A DNA stretch of 64,000 bases, taken from NCBI GenBank assembly GCA_963808815.1, contig CAWEGI010000014.1, forward strand, positions 347,207-411,206. The letters are read 5' to 3'. This stretch comes from DATBLE01 sp963808815. Lineage in GTDB: Bacteria; Actinomycetota; Thermoleophilia; Gaiellales; Gaiellaceae. The translations under genes were made by a program, and so were the position numbers. Below, piece after piece: positions 52,201-60,183 of the stretch (positions are counted from its first letter, which is position 1; every line of letters starts with the position of its first letter). The notes beneath the pieces were generated by a model. The model searched no databases. It was given only the letters and a program-made list of their open reading frames with translations, and was not told the origin of the DNA.

Positions 52201-52337
52201 CTCGAGACGACCCGGCCCGCGTCGAGCAACAGCAGAGCGAGCAGGGTTCGCTGCTTGACTCCCCCGAGGCGAACGTGCCGCTCGCCCTCCCGCGCCTCCA
52301 GCGGGCCGAGGATGGAGAAGTCGAGGCCGCGGGTCAG
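49269..52337 (-). CDS. Membrane-anchored BTAD/SARP regulator fused to beta-propeller and type-1 periplasmic binding domain
   Basis: About 1020 residues. Domain order: winged-helix DNA-binding domain, BTAD domain (to about residue 245 of the long form), one membrane helix (LLLAGAGASLVVIVAIAAAI), a YncE/NHL-like propeller (repeats such as GVVWLVDADAQTV, GSVWVANGRPLEG, DAVWVTSPAGGTLWRIDGG), then a Leu/Ile/Val-binding-protein-like domain (DLPLQGGVRVTTTQMAQAV ... GTFNSPCAVAGLPEL ... FDRNGDTTESPITILRV). This is a one-chain receptor: ligand outside, DNA binding inside. The conserved start region LDFSILGPLEARE is in frame but has no ATG/GTG/TTG before the TAG at 52349; CTG 52337 is the only near-start. 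A conventional start (TTG 52229) would cut the DNA-binding domain. Confidence 0.88.
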   Translation of the reverse strand: MTRGLDFSILGPLEAREGERHVRLGGVKQRTLLALLLLDAGRVVSSDRLIDELWGDDPPDDASTALQQHVSRLRKLLEPHDVVETRTPGYMLTIAPEQLDLARFERLTDEGRRLLEEGRAEHAARTLRSALELWRGEPLADLAGEPFARDALPRLEEARLEALETRIDADLAAGRHAELVGELQRLVRANPFRERFRAQLMLALYRAGRQSEALDVFADARRTLVGELGLEPGPELQRLQQAILGHDSSLDAPAAGRSPPGRRRLLLAGAGASLVVIVAIAAAIMLLRDNGGGNEAVVTPGEGSVVALDASSGKAQRRVSLGRTPSAITARAGVVWLVDADAQTVLRLAEPSRVVETLSTGATPTDIAVGGGSVWVANGRPLEGAQFVGPVATAVARLDPTTGTERADIKLPRRGGAVSNLVENHLAVRGDAVWAVAPDFSVVRIDTATGAITARSTAVRAAAVAAGPAGLWVLGDDGSVVRLDEDTGQPVARARIPDYSVGSIAVGADAVWVTSPAGGTLWRIDGGRKPTLGAIELNHGVSDVAVGPDGVWVANPLEGTVEKVGLESARVEHTIDVDGIPRSIAVDGEMLWIALVTDPVAGRTEIAGVHPFPASTCERMVAPKGGADVLVVSDLPLQGGVRVTTTQMAQAVAFVLGRHGFRAGSFRVAYQSCDDSVARTGLYDEAKCAANARAYAANRDVVGVIGTFNSPCAVAGLPELNRAEGGPLAEISPSNSFVGLTRAGPGVDPALPAALYPTGRRNYLRVYPTDDLQVAALALFARDRKERRVFVLDDGNPGYGGLLATVFETAARRLGLTVVGHATWDPQADDYAKLAARVARSGAQAVFLGGLLDTNAAGVVRDLRAGLDPSVDLLGPDGLIPLGLLVEKAGKAAFGVHVSITGVVSERLPPGGARFVEALRRTQPGVEIEPSAVYAAQATEVLLDAIARSDGTRGSVLDELFRTRVQNGLLGAFGFDRNGDTTESPITILRVAGGGGSNTVMSVEGAVVEGVVRPSPRLVAGG

Positions 52338-52452
52338 GGAGCGACGCTACCACGGTTGTCAGCCGTCTGGAAGGGGCCTGTCAGCAGGCGAAAAGCCGTC
52401 TCCTCGACTCTCGGCCCACCCGGTCAGCGCACCGGACACGAGAGGAGGAGTC

Positions 52453-52893
52453 ATGAAGGGCAAGTTCCGGTTCAGCATTGCAATCGCCGCCGTAGCGTGC
52501 GCCGCGGCCGCTCCCGTCGCCTTGGGCGCAGGGGAGCCGAAGAACGAGGTGCCGTTCACGCAGCAGGTGGGCGAGGTCGTGGAGCGGTATGTCGCGGGGA
52601 GGGCGACGAACGATCCGGCAGGCGAGCCCAAGAACCAGTGGCCGTTCACCCGCACCGTCTCGCGCGCGACGGAGGCATCCGATCACGCGAACGCGTTCGG
52701 CGCCAACGTTGCCGGCGAGCCGAAGAACGAGGCGCCCTTCGTCCGCGGCATCTCGACGACGCCGGTCCTCGTGCGGACGAGCGACGGGTTCGACTGGGGC
52801 GACGCCGGGATCGGTGCGGCCGCCGTGCTGGGCCTCGGCGCCCTCGGCGCCCTCGCCGGAGCGCAGAGGCGCCCCCGCGCGACGAGCGCCTGA
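52453..52893 (+). CDS. Secreted/anchored protein with three GEPKN repeats
   Basis: 146 residues, GAGGAGG 6 bases before ATG 52453. Signal peptide KFRFSIAIAAVACAAAAPVA, cut before GAGEPKN. Three copies of a short repeat follow: GEPKNEVPFTQQV, GEPKNQWPFTRTV and GEPKNEAPFVRGI, spaced about 35 residues apart. The C-terminus has a Gly/Ala-rich helix (GIGAAAVLGLGALGALAGA) and an RRPRAT tail that looks like a membrane anchor. I recognise no named family. It is divergent from the BTAD-propeller receptor gene (115 bases), so it is a plausible target of that regulator. Confidence 0.75.
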   Translation: MKGKFRFSIAIAAVACAAAAPVALGAGEPKNEVPFTQQVGEVVERYVAGRATNDPAGEPKNQWPFTRTVSRATEASDHANAFGANVAGEPKNEAPFVRGISTTPVLVRTSDGFDWGDAGIGAAAVLGLGALGALAGAQRRPRATSA

Positions 52894-53049
52894 CGGCGCG
52901 AAGAAACGGCTGGGGCGTGGGGCAACCTCCTGTAACGGGCGCTGCGCCGGCACGTCACTCCGCGTGAACCCGTGCGCCCCGGTCGTTCGCCTTCTCAGCC
53001 CTCGGCAATCAACCGCCCGACTCGCCTCGGCAACCGTTCGAGCGCAGGT

Positions 53050-53095
53050 CTTTGTTCGACTCCATGTCGGCGGCTGTTCGTGCCGGTTCGTGTCG
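53050..53095 (+). repeat. Dispersed direct repeat, short copy R3
   Basis: 46 bases: CTTTGTTCGACTCCATGTCG then GCGGCTGTTCGTGCCGGTTCG and TGTCG. It is the left block of R2 (near-identical) without the right block. It lies in a gene-poor stretch (52894-53340) between the GEPKN-repeat gene and the second BTAD locus; nothing else is apparent there. Confidence 0.75.
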
Positions 53096-53340
53096 CCTTG
53101 TCGGCCTTCGACCCAGACATCGGCGATGGAGGCTTCTCCGGGCTAGCCATGGCCGGGCTACCGGAACGGTCGCCGACCTGCTACTTCGGGCGAACGGACA
53201 GGCGCTTGCGGGCAGGACGCGCAACGTAGAGGGTTCGGGGATGCCGGGACCGCGATACTCGCAACGCAAGAGACTTTCGGAAACGCTGAACTCGCCACTC
53301 TGAGGGGCGCCGTCGTGCCCGGCCAAACCCGCGACGTGCG

Positions 53341-53470
53341 CTAGTCATCGGAGGCGCTGAGGTCGCGGGCCAGCTCGAGCGCCGAGGCGATCGCCGTTCG
53401 GCGTCCATCGCCCTGCTTTTCGGCGAGAGAGGCGTGTCGCTCCTCGGTGAGCAGGAGCGCCCAGGCGCAG
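53341..53470 (-). other. Protein-like sequence after the BMP-domain stop
   Basis: In a frame different from the gene upstream, the minus strand reads ERRKCGSPDDCAWALLLTEE and ASLAEKQGDGRRTAIASALE before a TAG at 53341. It has coding-like composition but no start. It may be the true C-terminal tail of the BTAD-BMP gene after another indel near 53500, or a remnant. Confidence 0.35.
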
Positions 53471-55361
53471 TCATCCGGGCTGCCGCACTTCCTGCGCTCG
53501 TAGCCGCGCAGTTTCTTGCGCGACCTTGGCCCGGATCCGCGGGGGCACGTCCGGGTTGACACCGACGAGTGCGACGGCGTCGTCGACGAGTCCGAGGTCG
53601 ACGTCCTCACCCGGCGGCAGCCGTCCTTGCAGGTACCAGCTCACAGTCAGTTCGACGAGGCGATCGTAGTGCTGGGACGCGGACGCGAGAATGTGCGGGC
53701 CGAGGTACGAGAGATCCTCGCTGCCGGACGCGACGCCCCAGACGCCGCGAATGCTGGCGGCCGTGAGCGCGCCCAGACCGCAATCCATTACCGCAGCGAA
53801 GACGACGCCTGAGCCGGCGTCGATCTGCTGGTTCGCGATCCTCTCGCAGGTCGTCTGGTCGTCGTACTCGAACGAGTAGTCGCTGCGAATCTCCACGCCC
53901 GGCAGGGCGCGCCGCACACCTGCTGAGAACCCTTGAACCAATCCCTGCTGTGGTGGGAAGTTCGGCTCTCCGCTGATGATCGAGACAACGTGCCGACCCC
54001 GTCCCTGGGGGAGGGTTCGCCGGGCCTCCATGAGGCCGCTCAGGTAGCCGGCGAGATGGGCGGCCTGGCCAGCGCGTAATGTCACCGCAGTCGCATTCGG
54101 GGCGCCCCCGAGCTCGGCGCCCCTCGCGCAGCAGTAGTCGAGGAAGACGAAACGCGTGTCGGGGTACTGGCGGACGACGTCGAAGAACCGCGGCCCCGTG
54201 AGCCCAAGAGGCCACAGCACGAGATCGAATTCCCCGGACTGGAGCCGCGCAGAAAGCCGGTCCACATCGGCTTTCGAGCCCGGATCGAAGCCGCCCATCG
54301 GTGGGCGGCGCGGGAACAGGTCGATTATCTCCGTTTCGAGCTCGTGCTTGCGCTCGGCTTCCAGAAGTCCCTCCACGAACGGCCGCCCACCGTCTTCGTC
54401 GCGGCTGCCGAGGCTGCCTGGATCCCACAGTCGGATCAATGCGACGCGAGTCGAGCCCCCTGAGCCCGGCAGCCCTGCATCGGTCAGGACGACCTGGCGG
54501 ACAGCAATCGCCGTCGCGGCGACAGCCAGTGCCCCCGCGAGCGCGATCGCGGACAGTGCTCCGAGCTCCCGTCAGCCTCGTCCGCTGACCGTCGCGGGCC
54601 GGCACCGGCTGTGCCGGCGTCCGAAGGTGAGGCTCCTGGCGGACGATCTGCCCCGCGAGCCGCTGGAGCTCCTCGCCCGGCCGGAGGCCGAGATCGTTCA
54701 GGTCGCGCCGCGTCCGCTCGTAGACCTCGAGTGCCTCGACGTGGCGACCCGAGCGATACAGCGCGACCATGTACTGCGCGACGAGGCGCTCGCGATACGG
54801 CGTTTCCTCGACCAGCCGGCGCAGCTCACCCACGAGCTCGGCATGGCGGCCAAGGGCCAGATCCGCGTCGACGCGGATCTCGAACGCCCGCGAGCGAAGC
54901 TCGTCGAGATGTTCGGCCTCCGCACGGCTCTCCAGGTGCAGCGTCACATCCGCGAGGACAGGGCCGTGCCAGAGGCCGAGTGCCTCCTTCGCAATGGACG
55001 CGGCACGTGGATGGTCACCGGCGGCCAGCGCCTGGGCTGCTTGGTCTACGAGCGCCTCGAAGACCTGCGAGTCGAGAACGGCCCCACCGAGGTCGATCCG
55101 GTAACCGCCCCCCCGTCGCTCGAGGGCAACCCCGTACGCGGAGAGAGCCCGGCGGAGCCGGGACACGTATGACTCCAGGCTGTGCGCTGCGGAAGCCGGG
55201 AGGTCATCCCCCCAGACCTCATCGAACAGGCGCTCGACGGGCACGACCTCGTCCCTGCGGAGAAGCAGGGCTGCGAGAACCGCCCGCTGCTTGCGCCCGC
55301 CGAGCTCGAGCGCGCGTCCCCCGACCTCGGCTTCGAGCCCGCCGAGAATGCGAAACCGGAG
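53471..55361 (-). pseudogene. BTAD/SARP regulator fused to a BMP-type (PnrA-like) binding domain, frameshifted
   Basis: Same design as the neighbouring receptor with a different sensor. An N-terminal winged helix (LRFRILGGLEAEVGG, GGRKQRAVLAALLL, VERLFDEVWGDD) and BTAD domain (VGELRRLVEETPYRERL...LGLRPGEELQRL) run to about 54600. The frame then breaks in a C run near 54568-54571. The next frame supplies the membrane helix (SAIALAGALAVAATAIAV) and a basic-membrane-protein domain (RVALIRLWDPGS, FVFLDYCCARGAELGG, GEPNFPPQQGLVQGFSAG, FAAVMDCGLGALTAA). Start problem as in the other copy: CTC 55361 sits where Met is expected, and a TAG lies 10 codons upstream. GTG 55244 is the first usual start. 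Confidence 0.82.
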
Positions 55362-55503
55362 AGGTTCTGACTCGCCCGTGCCAGCTAGCTAACCACGCTT
55401 CGCAGTTCCTGGAAAGCAGACGATTCGAGCATTCTGCGAGCCGGCTGCAAGACCGCCCAGCGAACCTCCGTGGCGACATCGAACTTCCCAACCGGAGGTA
55501 GGC

Positions 55504-56010
55504 ATGAAAGCGATACAGGCCACATTCGTTGCGCTCGTCGCGACGATCATCTTGTCGTCTGTTGCGGCGGCCGGACCTCAGGCAGCGAAGCAGCGGGTGG
55601 CGATCAACATGAAGATCTGTTCGCCGGGGAAGTCGCAGGGGACGTTCGTGCTCACGCCGCTGCGGGCCGGAGCGCTGAAGGGCGACTCGGGCACGATCAG
55701 CGGCAACTGGTTGAGCATTCCCGGACGCGACGTGATGCGCGACGGACAGAAGGCCACGATCTACAACGGCGCCGAGACGACACTCACCGGGAAGCGAGGA
55801 ACCCTCACGATTCGCGACCGGAACGAGTGGGTCGACCTGGGGCAGGACAGCAACCACGACGGCGAGAGCGACGGCATCGCCATCACCACCTGGAAGGTCG
55901 TGCGCGGGACCGGCCAGTACGCCGGCATCGTCGGGACGGGCCGGGGCGGCCATGTGGGCCTCGGATGCCCGTGGTACGCACGCTACGAGGGCTTCCTGAC
56001 CCGTCCGTGA
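55504..56010 (+). CDS. Secreted beta-barrel-like protein, function unknown
   Basis: 168 residues. Signal peptide (KAIQATFVALVATIILSSVAAAG). The mature part has alternating beta segments: GTFVLTPLRAGALKGDSGTI, GKRGTLTIRDRNEW, then TGQYAGIVGTGRGGHVG. The last motif is common in small extracellular proteins of the dirigent/allene-oxide-cyclase-like barrel type in actinobacteria, so that fold is my guess. An ACCGGAGGTAGGC ribosome-binding site precedes ATG 55504. It is divergent from the BTAD-BMP gene (about 140 bases), mirroring the arrangement at 52.4 kb. Confidence 0.72.
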   Translation: MKAIQATFVALVATIILSSVAAAGPQAAKQRVAINMKICSPGKSQGTFVLTPLRAGALKGDSGTISGNWLSIPGRDVMRDGQKATIYNGAETTLTGKRGTLTIRDRNEWVDLGQDSNHDGESDGIAITTWKVVRGTGQYAGIVGTGRGGHVGLGCPWYARYEGFLTRP

Positions 56011-56079
56011 GTGCGCTGAACCAGAACGGAGCGGTGCGCGAGGGCGCGCCGCTCCGCAACCGAACGAGGGAGGATGAGC

Positions 56080-56754
56080 ATGATCAACGTCGCCAACCTG
56101 CCTGTCACTGCGGCAGTCGCGATGGTCGCGGTCATCGGGATCGCTCTGCTCTCGCCGTCGTCGTCGCCCTCAGCGACGGCGCAGCAACCGGGTTCAAGGC
56201 TTACGGTGACCGAGAACGGCGTCCGGTTCTCGTCTCGGGGTGCGGGAACTGGGCAAAGTTCAGCAGCATCCCGACCAACAAGTCCCCCGGAGGACCTATC
56301 TCGCTCAACAAGTCCGACGGGGGGTCGCAAGGTGCAGAGGGGATCATCTATTGGACGAGCTTCCCCAACGGCGACTACGCCGATCCGTGTGCCCGTCTCC
56401 TGCGCCGGTCGGTTGGCCGATCGGCAGCCGCTCTCGCGACCGCAGTTGCGACAGCGCCTCGCACCAAGCTCGTCAAGGGGCCCTCGGACGTGACCCTGGG
56501 CGGGCACCCAGCGAAGTTCGTGTGGCTCAAAGTTCGCAAGCAGATCGGTTGCGAGCCTGGCTTCTTCTACAAGTGGGAAGACGAGCAGGGCGGTGAGTTG
56601 TGGCCAAGGACGCCAGCGGGCAGCACGATCCGGGTATGGATCGCTCGACGTGGACGGGACGCGCCTCTTCATCGCAGCCATGACAAGCGAGCAGGCCACC
56701 CTGAGGCTCAAGAACGCGATCTATTGGATCGTCCAATCGATCAGGTTCACTTAG
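56080..56754 (+). pseudogene. Secreted protein, function unknown, with two compensating frame breaks
   Basis: ATG 56080 (GAGGGAGG upstream; ATG 56074 also possible) starts a signal-anchor (LPVTAAVAMVAVIGIALLS) and RLTVTENGVRFS. Near 56230 the frame shifts to SGCGNWAKFSSIPTNKSPGG ... PHAKF-like GGHPAKFVWLKVRKQIGC. Near 56648 it returns to the first frame with LDVDGTRLFIAAMTSEQATL ending AIYWIVQSIRFT and TAG. The two shifts cancel, so the intact ancestor was one protein of about 224 residues. The ending LFIAA...A..I..S..F is common in lipoprotein-like extracellular domains. Function unknown. Confidence 0.65.
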
Positions 56755-56821
56755 GCTGAGCTCGCCGGCCGGCCCCACCGGGAGGCCCGTGAACGCGCAA
56801 GGGCATCCGAGGACGGTTCTT

Positions 56822-56908
56822 AAAACGGATTGCTGTCAAGCAAGCAGCTACGCCGTTTTCGGGGACCCGCCGCTCGCGCGCAGGCGTCCGAATGGAAGTG
56901 GCGGGTCC
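56822..56908. other. Two consecutive hairpins in a 312-base intergenic stretch
   Basis: AAAACGG (56822) pairs with CCGTTTT (to 56859) with a nested GCTG/CAGC stem, and GGACCCGCC (56863) pairs exactly with GGCGGGTCC (to 56908). The stretch 56755-57066 has no gene. The first hairpin could terminate the upstream gene; together they could be a structured leader of mreB. No named RNA family is recognised. Confidence 0.45.
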
Positions 56909-57066
56909 GAGCGCGACGACAGGACCAGCTGCACATTCCCCGGCGCGCGTTCGACGGTCGACGGGGATTACGAATCCCATGCGAACCTGGACCGCCAATC
57001 TCTTGAGCTGATCAGCGTTGCGGGCCTCCGAACGGTGAGGATAGCCCGGTCGGGCATGCTCTTGGC

Positions 57067-58113
57067 GTGGGTCTGCTCGGGAACCTGCGCCGCGGCGGCG
57101 AGGTGGCGATCGATCTCGGCACGGCGAACACGGTGGTGTTCGTGCGCGGCGAGGGGATTGTCCTGTTCGAGCCGTCGGTGATCGCGATCGATGAGGGTTC
57201 GGGGTCGGTGGTTGCTGTCGGGGAGGAGGCGAGACGGATGATCGGCCGGACGCCGGCTTCGATTCGAGCGATCAGGCCGCTCCGCAACGGTGTGATCACC
57301 GACTTCGATGTCACGCAGCAGATGCTCCGGCATTTCCTCCGGCGGGCGATCAACCGGCGGCTGGCGCGCCTGCTGCTCTGTGTGCCGAGCGGAATGACGG
57401 GGGTGGAGCGGAACGCGGTCGAGGAGGCGGCGCTTTCCGCCGGCGCCAGCGCGGTCTACCCGATTGAGGAGCCGATAGCGGCGGCGATCGGCGCGGGGCT
57501 GGCGATCGCGGAGCCAACAGGGAACATGGTCGTCGACGTTGGTGGGGGCACGACCGAGGTGGCGGTGATCTCGCTTGGAAGCATGGTCGTGTGGAAGTCG
57601 TTGCGTAGCGGCGGCTTCGAGATAGATGATGCGATCGTCGCGCACGTGAAGCGCGAGCACGGTCTCGAGATCGGCGAGGGGCAGGCCGAGCAGGCGAAGA
57701 TCGCAATCGGAGGCCACGCCCCGGACGGATCGGAGCGCCAGGTGGCGGTCGGCGGCCGCGATCTTGCGACCGGCCAGCTACGCCGGGTAACGCTGACCGC
57801 TAGCGAGATGCAACATGCGGTCCAGGGGACGGTCGTCCATATCCTCGATGCGGTCACCGACACGCTCGAGCAGACCCCGCCCGAGCTCTCCTCCGACATC
57901 GCCGAGCGCGGAATTACCCTCGCGGGCGGGGGAGCGCTCCTCCGCGGCTTTCCCCACCAGCTGAGTGCGCAGACCGCCCTCCCGGTGCACGTCGTCGACG
58001 AGCCGCTCACCTGCGTCGCTGTCGGCGCTGGGCGTTGCCTGGACGAGTTCGACGCGATTGCCCGCTCCGCCCGCAGCGGCGAACAACCAAGCGGCCAGAC
58101 CGGTCTGCGGTAG
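57067..58113 (+). CDS. mreB: MreB/Mbl-type actin homologue
   Basis: 348 residues from GTG 57067. Actin-fold nucleotide motifs: VAIDLGTANTVVFVRGEG (phosphate 1), NMVVDVGGGTTEVAVISLG (phosphate 2) and GITLAGGGALLRGF (adenosine). Further MreB landmarks are RPLRNGVITDFDVTQQMLRHF and EEPIAAAIGAGL. It builds cytoskeletal filaments that guide wall synthesis in rod-shaped cells. The usual mreC, mreD and rodA neighbours are absent, so this is a solitary, perhaps second, copy. The membrane-binding N-terminus is VGLLGNLRRG. Function in shape is inference. Confidence 0.92.
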   Translation: MGLLGNLRRGGEVAIDLGTANTVVFVRGEGIVLFEPSVIAIDEGSGSVVAVGEEARRMIGRTPASIRAIRPLRNGVITDFDVTQQMLRHFLRRAINRRLARLLLCVPSGMTGVERNAVEEAALSAGASAVYPIEEPIAAAIGAGLAIAEPTGNMVVDVGGGTTEVAVISLGSMVVWKSLRSGGFEIDDAIVAHVKREHGLEIGEGQAEQAKIAIGGHAPDGSERQVAVGGRDLATGQLRRVTLTASEMQHAVQGTVVHILDAVTDTLEQTPPELSSDIAERGITLAGGGALLRGFPHQLSAQTALPVHVVDEPLTCVAVGAGRCLDEFDAIARSARSGEQPSGQTGLR

Positions 58114-58208
58114 CGCGTAGATGCCCATCCGCCGCAGCATGTCGTCGTCAGCGGTTCTCGCGATCCCGCGCTTGCCGAAGCACGAACTTGCGGGCAAAGT
58201 TCCGCAAT

Positions 58209-59273
58209 GTGGCCGATCGCCCGCTCGATCTCGCTGTCGTCGGTGCGGGTGTCGTCGGGCTGGCGATCGCACGCGAGCTAGGCCGCCGCGGCGCAAGCGT
58301 CGCCGTGTTCGAGCGCACTGGCGTCGGCGCTGGCGCATCCGGCGTGCAACCGGGCGGCGTGCGTCAGCAGTGGGGAACGAGAATCGCCTGCCGTCTCGCG
58401 CGGGAGTCGGCCGCGTTCTACTCCCAGGCAGACAAGCAGCTCGAATCGCCCATGCCGCTCGGCTTCCGGCGTTGCGGCTACCTGTTCCTAGCGCACTCCG
58501 AGGAGACGCTTGCACGGCTAACGGCGAACGTCGCCGTGCAGAACGGCGAGGGCATCCCGTCGCGGATCGTCTCACCGGACGAGGCGGCGGAGCTCGTGCC
58601 CGGGCTGGCGGTCGAGACGGTCGTCGGCGGCGCGTGGTGCGCCGAGGACGGCTACTTCGACCACCCGCAAGGGGTCGTCGAGGCGTTTGCCCGCGGGGTC
58701 GACGTGCGCATCCGGGACGTGCGGTCCCTCGACGAACTCGCGGCGGACAGGGTCGTCGTCGCCGCTGGCGCGGACACGCCGGCGCTTCTTCCGCAACTTC
58801 CGATCGAGCCCGAGGAGCGGTATCTCTTCTACAGCAAGCCGGTCCAGGAGCGGCTGCTCGAACCCCTCGTCGTCTCGGCAGAGCGCCGCTTCGCGGCGAA
58901 GCAGCTCTTCGACGGGCGCGTGCTCGCGAGCGACCTCGGTGCCCGTGGCGATGACGCGCAGCGCGAGCAGTGGCGCGCCAACGTCCGCGCCCAGATCGAA
59001 GTCCTGCTGCCGCGGCTGACGTACGTCTCGTTCGCGCTGCTCGTGCGCGGCGAGTACGACGTGACGCCGGACCACCAGCCGATCCTGGGTCAGGTCGGCG
59101 ACGGCGTCTACGTCGCCGCCGGCTTCAGCGGGCACGGGTTCATGATCGCGCCGGCGGTCGCGCGCATCCTCGCCGACGCGATTCTCGACGGCCGGCTAGA
59201 CGAGACGCTCGGCGTGCTCGACGTGGCCCGCTTCGCCGAGAATCGCTCCGTGCCCGAGCCCCAGCTCGTCTGA
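58209..59273 (+). CDS. FAD-dependent amine/amino-acid oxidase (DAO family)
   Basis: 354 residues from GTG 58209. The dinucleotide-binding start is LAVVGAGVVGLAIARELGRRG; later motifs are GASGVQPGGVRQQWG, FDHPQGVVEAFARG, RVVVAAGADTP and the C-terminal TPDHQPILGQV...GVYVAAGFSGHGFMIAPAVA, all typical of glycine/sarcosine-oxidase-like enzymes. It oxidises a secondary amine or D-amino acid. Its stop abuts the ATG of livH (TGA ATG), so it belongs to the amino-acid transport operon and probably oxidises what the transporter brings in (inference). Confidence 0.9.
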   Translation: MADRPLDLAVVGAGVVGLAIARELGRRGASVAVFERTGVGAGASGVQPGGVRQQWGTRIACRLARESAAFYSQADKQLESPMPLGFRRCGYLFLAHSEETLARLTANVAVQNGEGIPSRIVSPDEAAELVPGLAVETVVGGAWCAEDGYFDHPQGVVEAFARGVDVRIRDVRSLDELAADRVVVAAGADTPALLPQLPIEPEERYLFYSKPVQERLLEPLVVSAERRFAAKQLFDGRVLASDLGARGDDAQREQWRANVRAQIEVLLPRLTYVSFALLVRGEYDVTPDHQPILGQVGDGVYVAAGFSGHGFMIAPAVARILADAILDGRLDETLGVLDVARFAENRSVPEPQLV

Positions 59274-60158
59274 ATGTTCTGGCAGCTGGTCGCGAACGGC
59301 CTCGTCACCGGCTCCGTGATCGCGATCGCGGCCGTCGGAGTGTCGATCGTCTACGGAATCCTGCGCCTGATCAACTTCGCCTACGGCGACTTCATGGCCT
59401 TCGGCGCGCTCGCCGCGTACGCCTTCAACGGCCCGCTGGGAATCCCGCTGGTGCCAGCAGTGCTTATCTCGATGATCCTTACCGCCGCGCTGTCGGTTGG
59501 GCTCGACTTCGTACTCTGGCGTCCGCTGCGTGCGCGACGCGCAGGGTTCATGAGCCTGTTCCTCGCATCGATCGGGCTCGCGCTCGTGCTGCGGCAGGCG
59601 CTCCTCTTTGGCTATGGCCCGCAGCCACAGCAATACCGCGTCGATCCCTACAAGGTCTACGTGCTCGGGAGCGTCCGACTGTCCGAGGCGCAGTTCGTCT
59701 CAATCATCGTTGCCGCCGCCGTGATCGTCACGCTTGGCCTCTTTCTCTCGCGGACAACTCTCGGTCGCACAATGCGGGCGCTGGCGGACGATCGCGAGCT
59801 CGCTGCGATCGCGGGCGTCAACGTCGCCCGGGTGATCACGTACACCTGGATCCTCTCGGGACTGCTGGCCGGCGTCGCCGGCGTGCTCGCCGCGCTCGTG
59901 CAGACGACGTTCGACCCCAACTTCGGCTTCACGCTCCTGCTACCAATCTTCGCCGCGGTCGTGCTGGGTGGGATCGGCAGCGCCTACGGCGCGCTCGCGG
60001 GCGGGCTGCTCCTCGGGATCGCGATGGAGCTCTCGACGTGGCCGTCGTTCTTCGGTGGGGTCGATCCCGTTTACAAGCCAGTGGTGGCGTTCGTTCTGCT
60101 CGCGGCGGCGCTGATGGTGCGGCCGCAGGGGCTCCTCGGACGGGCGAGGGTCGTGTGA
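59274..60158 (+). CDS. livH: Branched-chain amino-acid-type ABC permease LivH
   Basis: 294 residues. Eight or so membrane helices; family start LVANGLVTGSVIAIAAVGVSIVYG followed by INFAYGDFMAFGA. The LivH/LivM coupling region is GRTMRALADDRELAAIAGVN, and GIGSAYGALAGGLLLGI lies near the end. ATG 59274 immediately follows the oxidase stop. Substrates of this family range from Leu/Ile/Val to urea, amides and other amino acids, so the name should not be taken as substrate proof. Confidence 0.93.
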   Translation: MFWQLVANGLVTGSVIAIAAVGVSIVYGILRLINFAYGDFMAFGALAAYAFNGPLGIPLVPAVLISMILTAALSVGLDFVLWRPLRARRAGFMSLFLASIGLALVLRQALLFGYGPQPQQYRVDPYKVYVLGSVRLSEAQFVSIIVAAAVIVTLGLFLSRTTLGRTMRALADDRELAAIAGVNVARVITYTWILSGLLAGVAGVLAALVQTTFDPNFGFTLLLPIFAAVVLGGIGSAYGALAGGLLLGIAMELSTWPSFFGGVDPVYKPVVAFVLLAAALMVRPQGLLGRARVV

Positions 60159-60183
60159 GCGTCTCCTGCCCGGAAAGCGGCCT

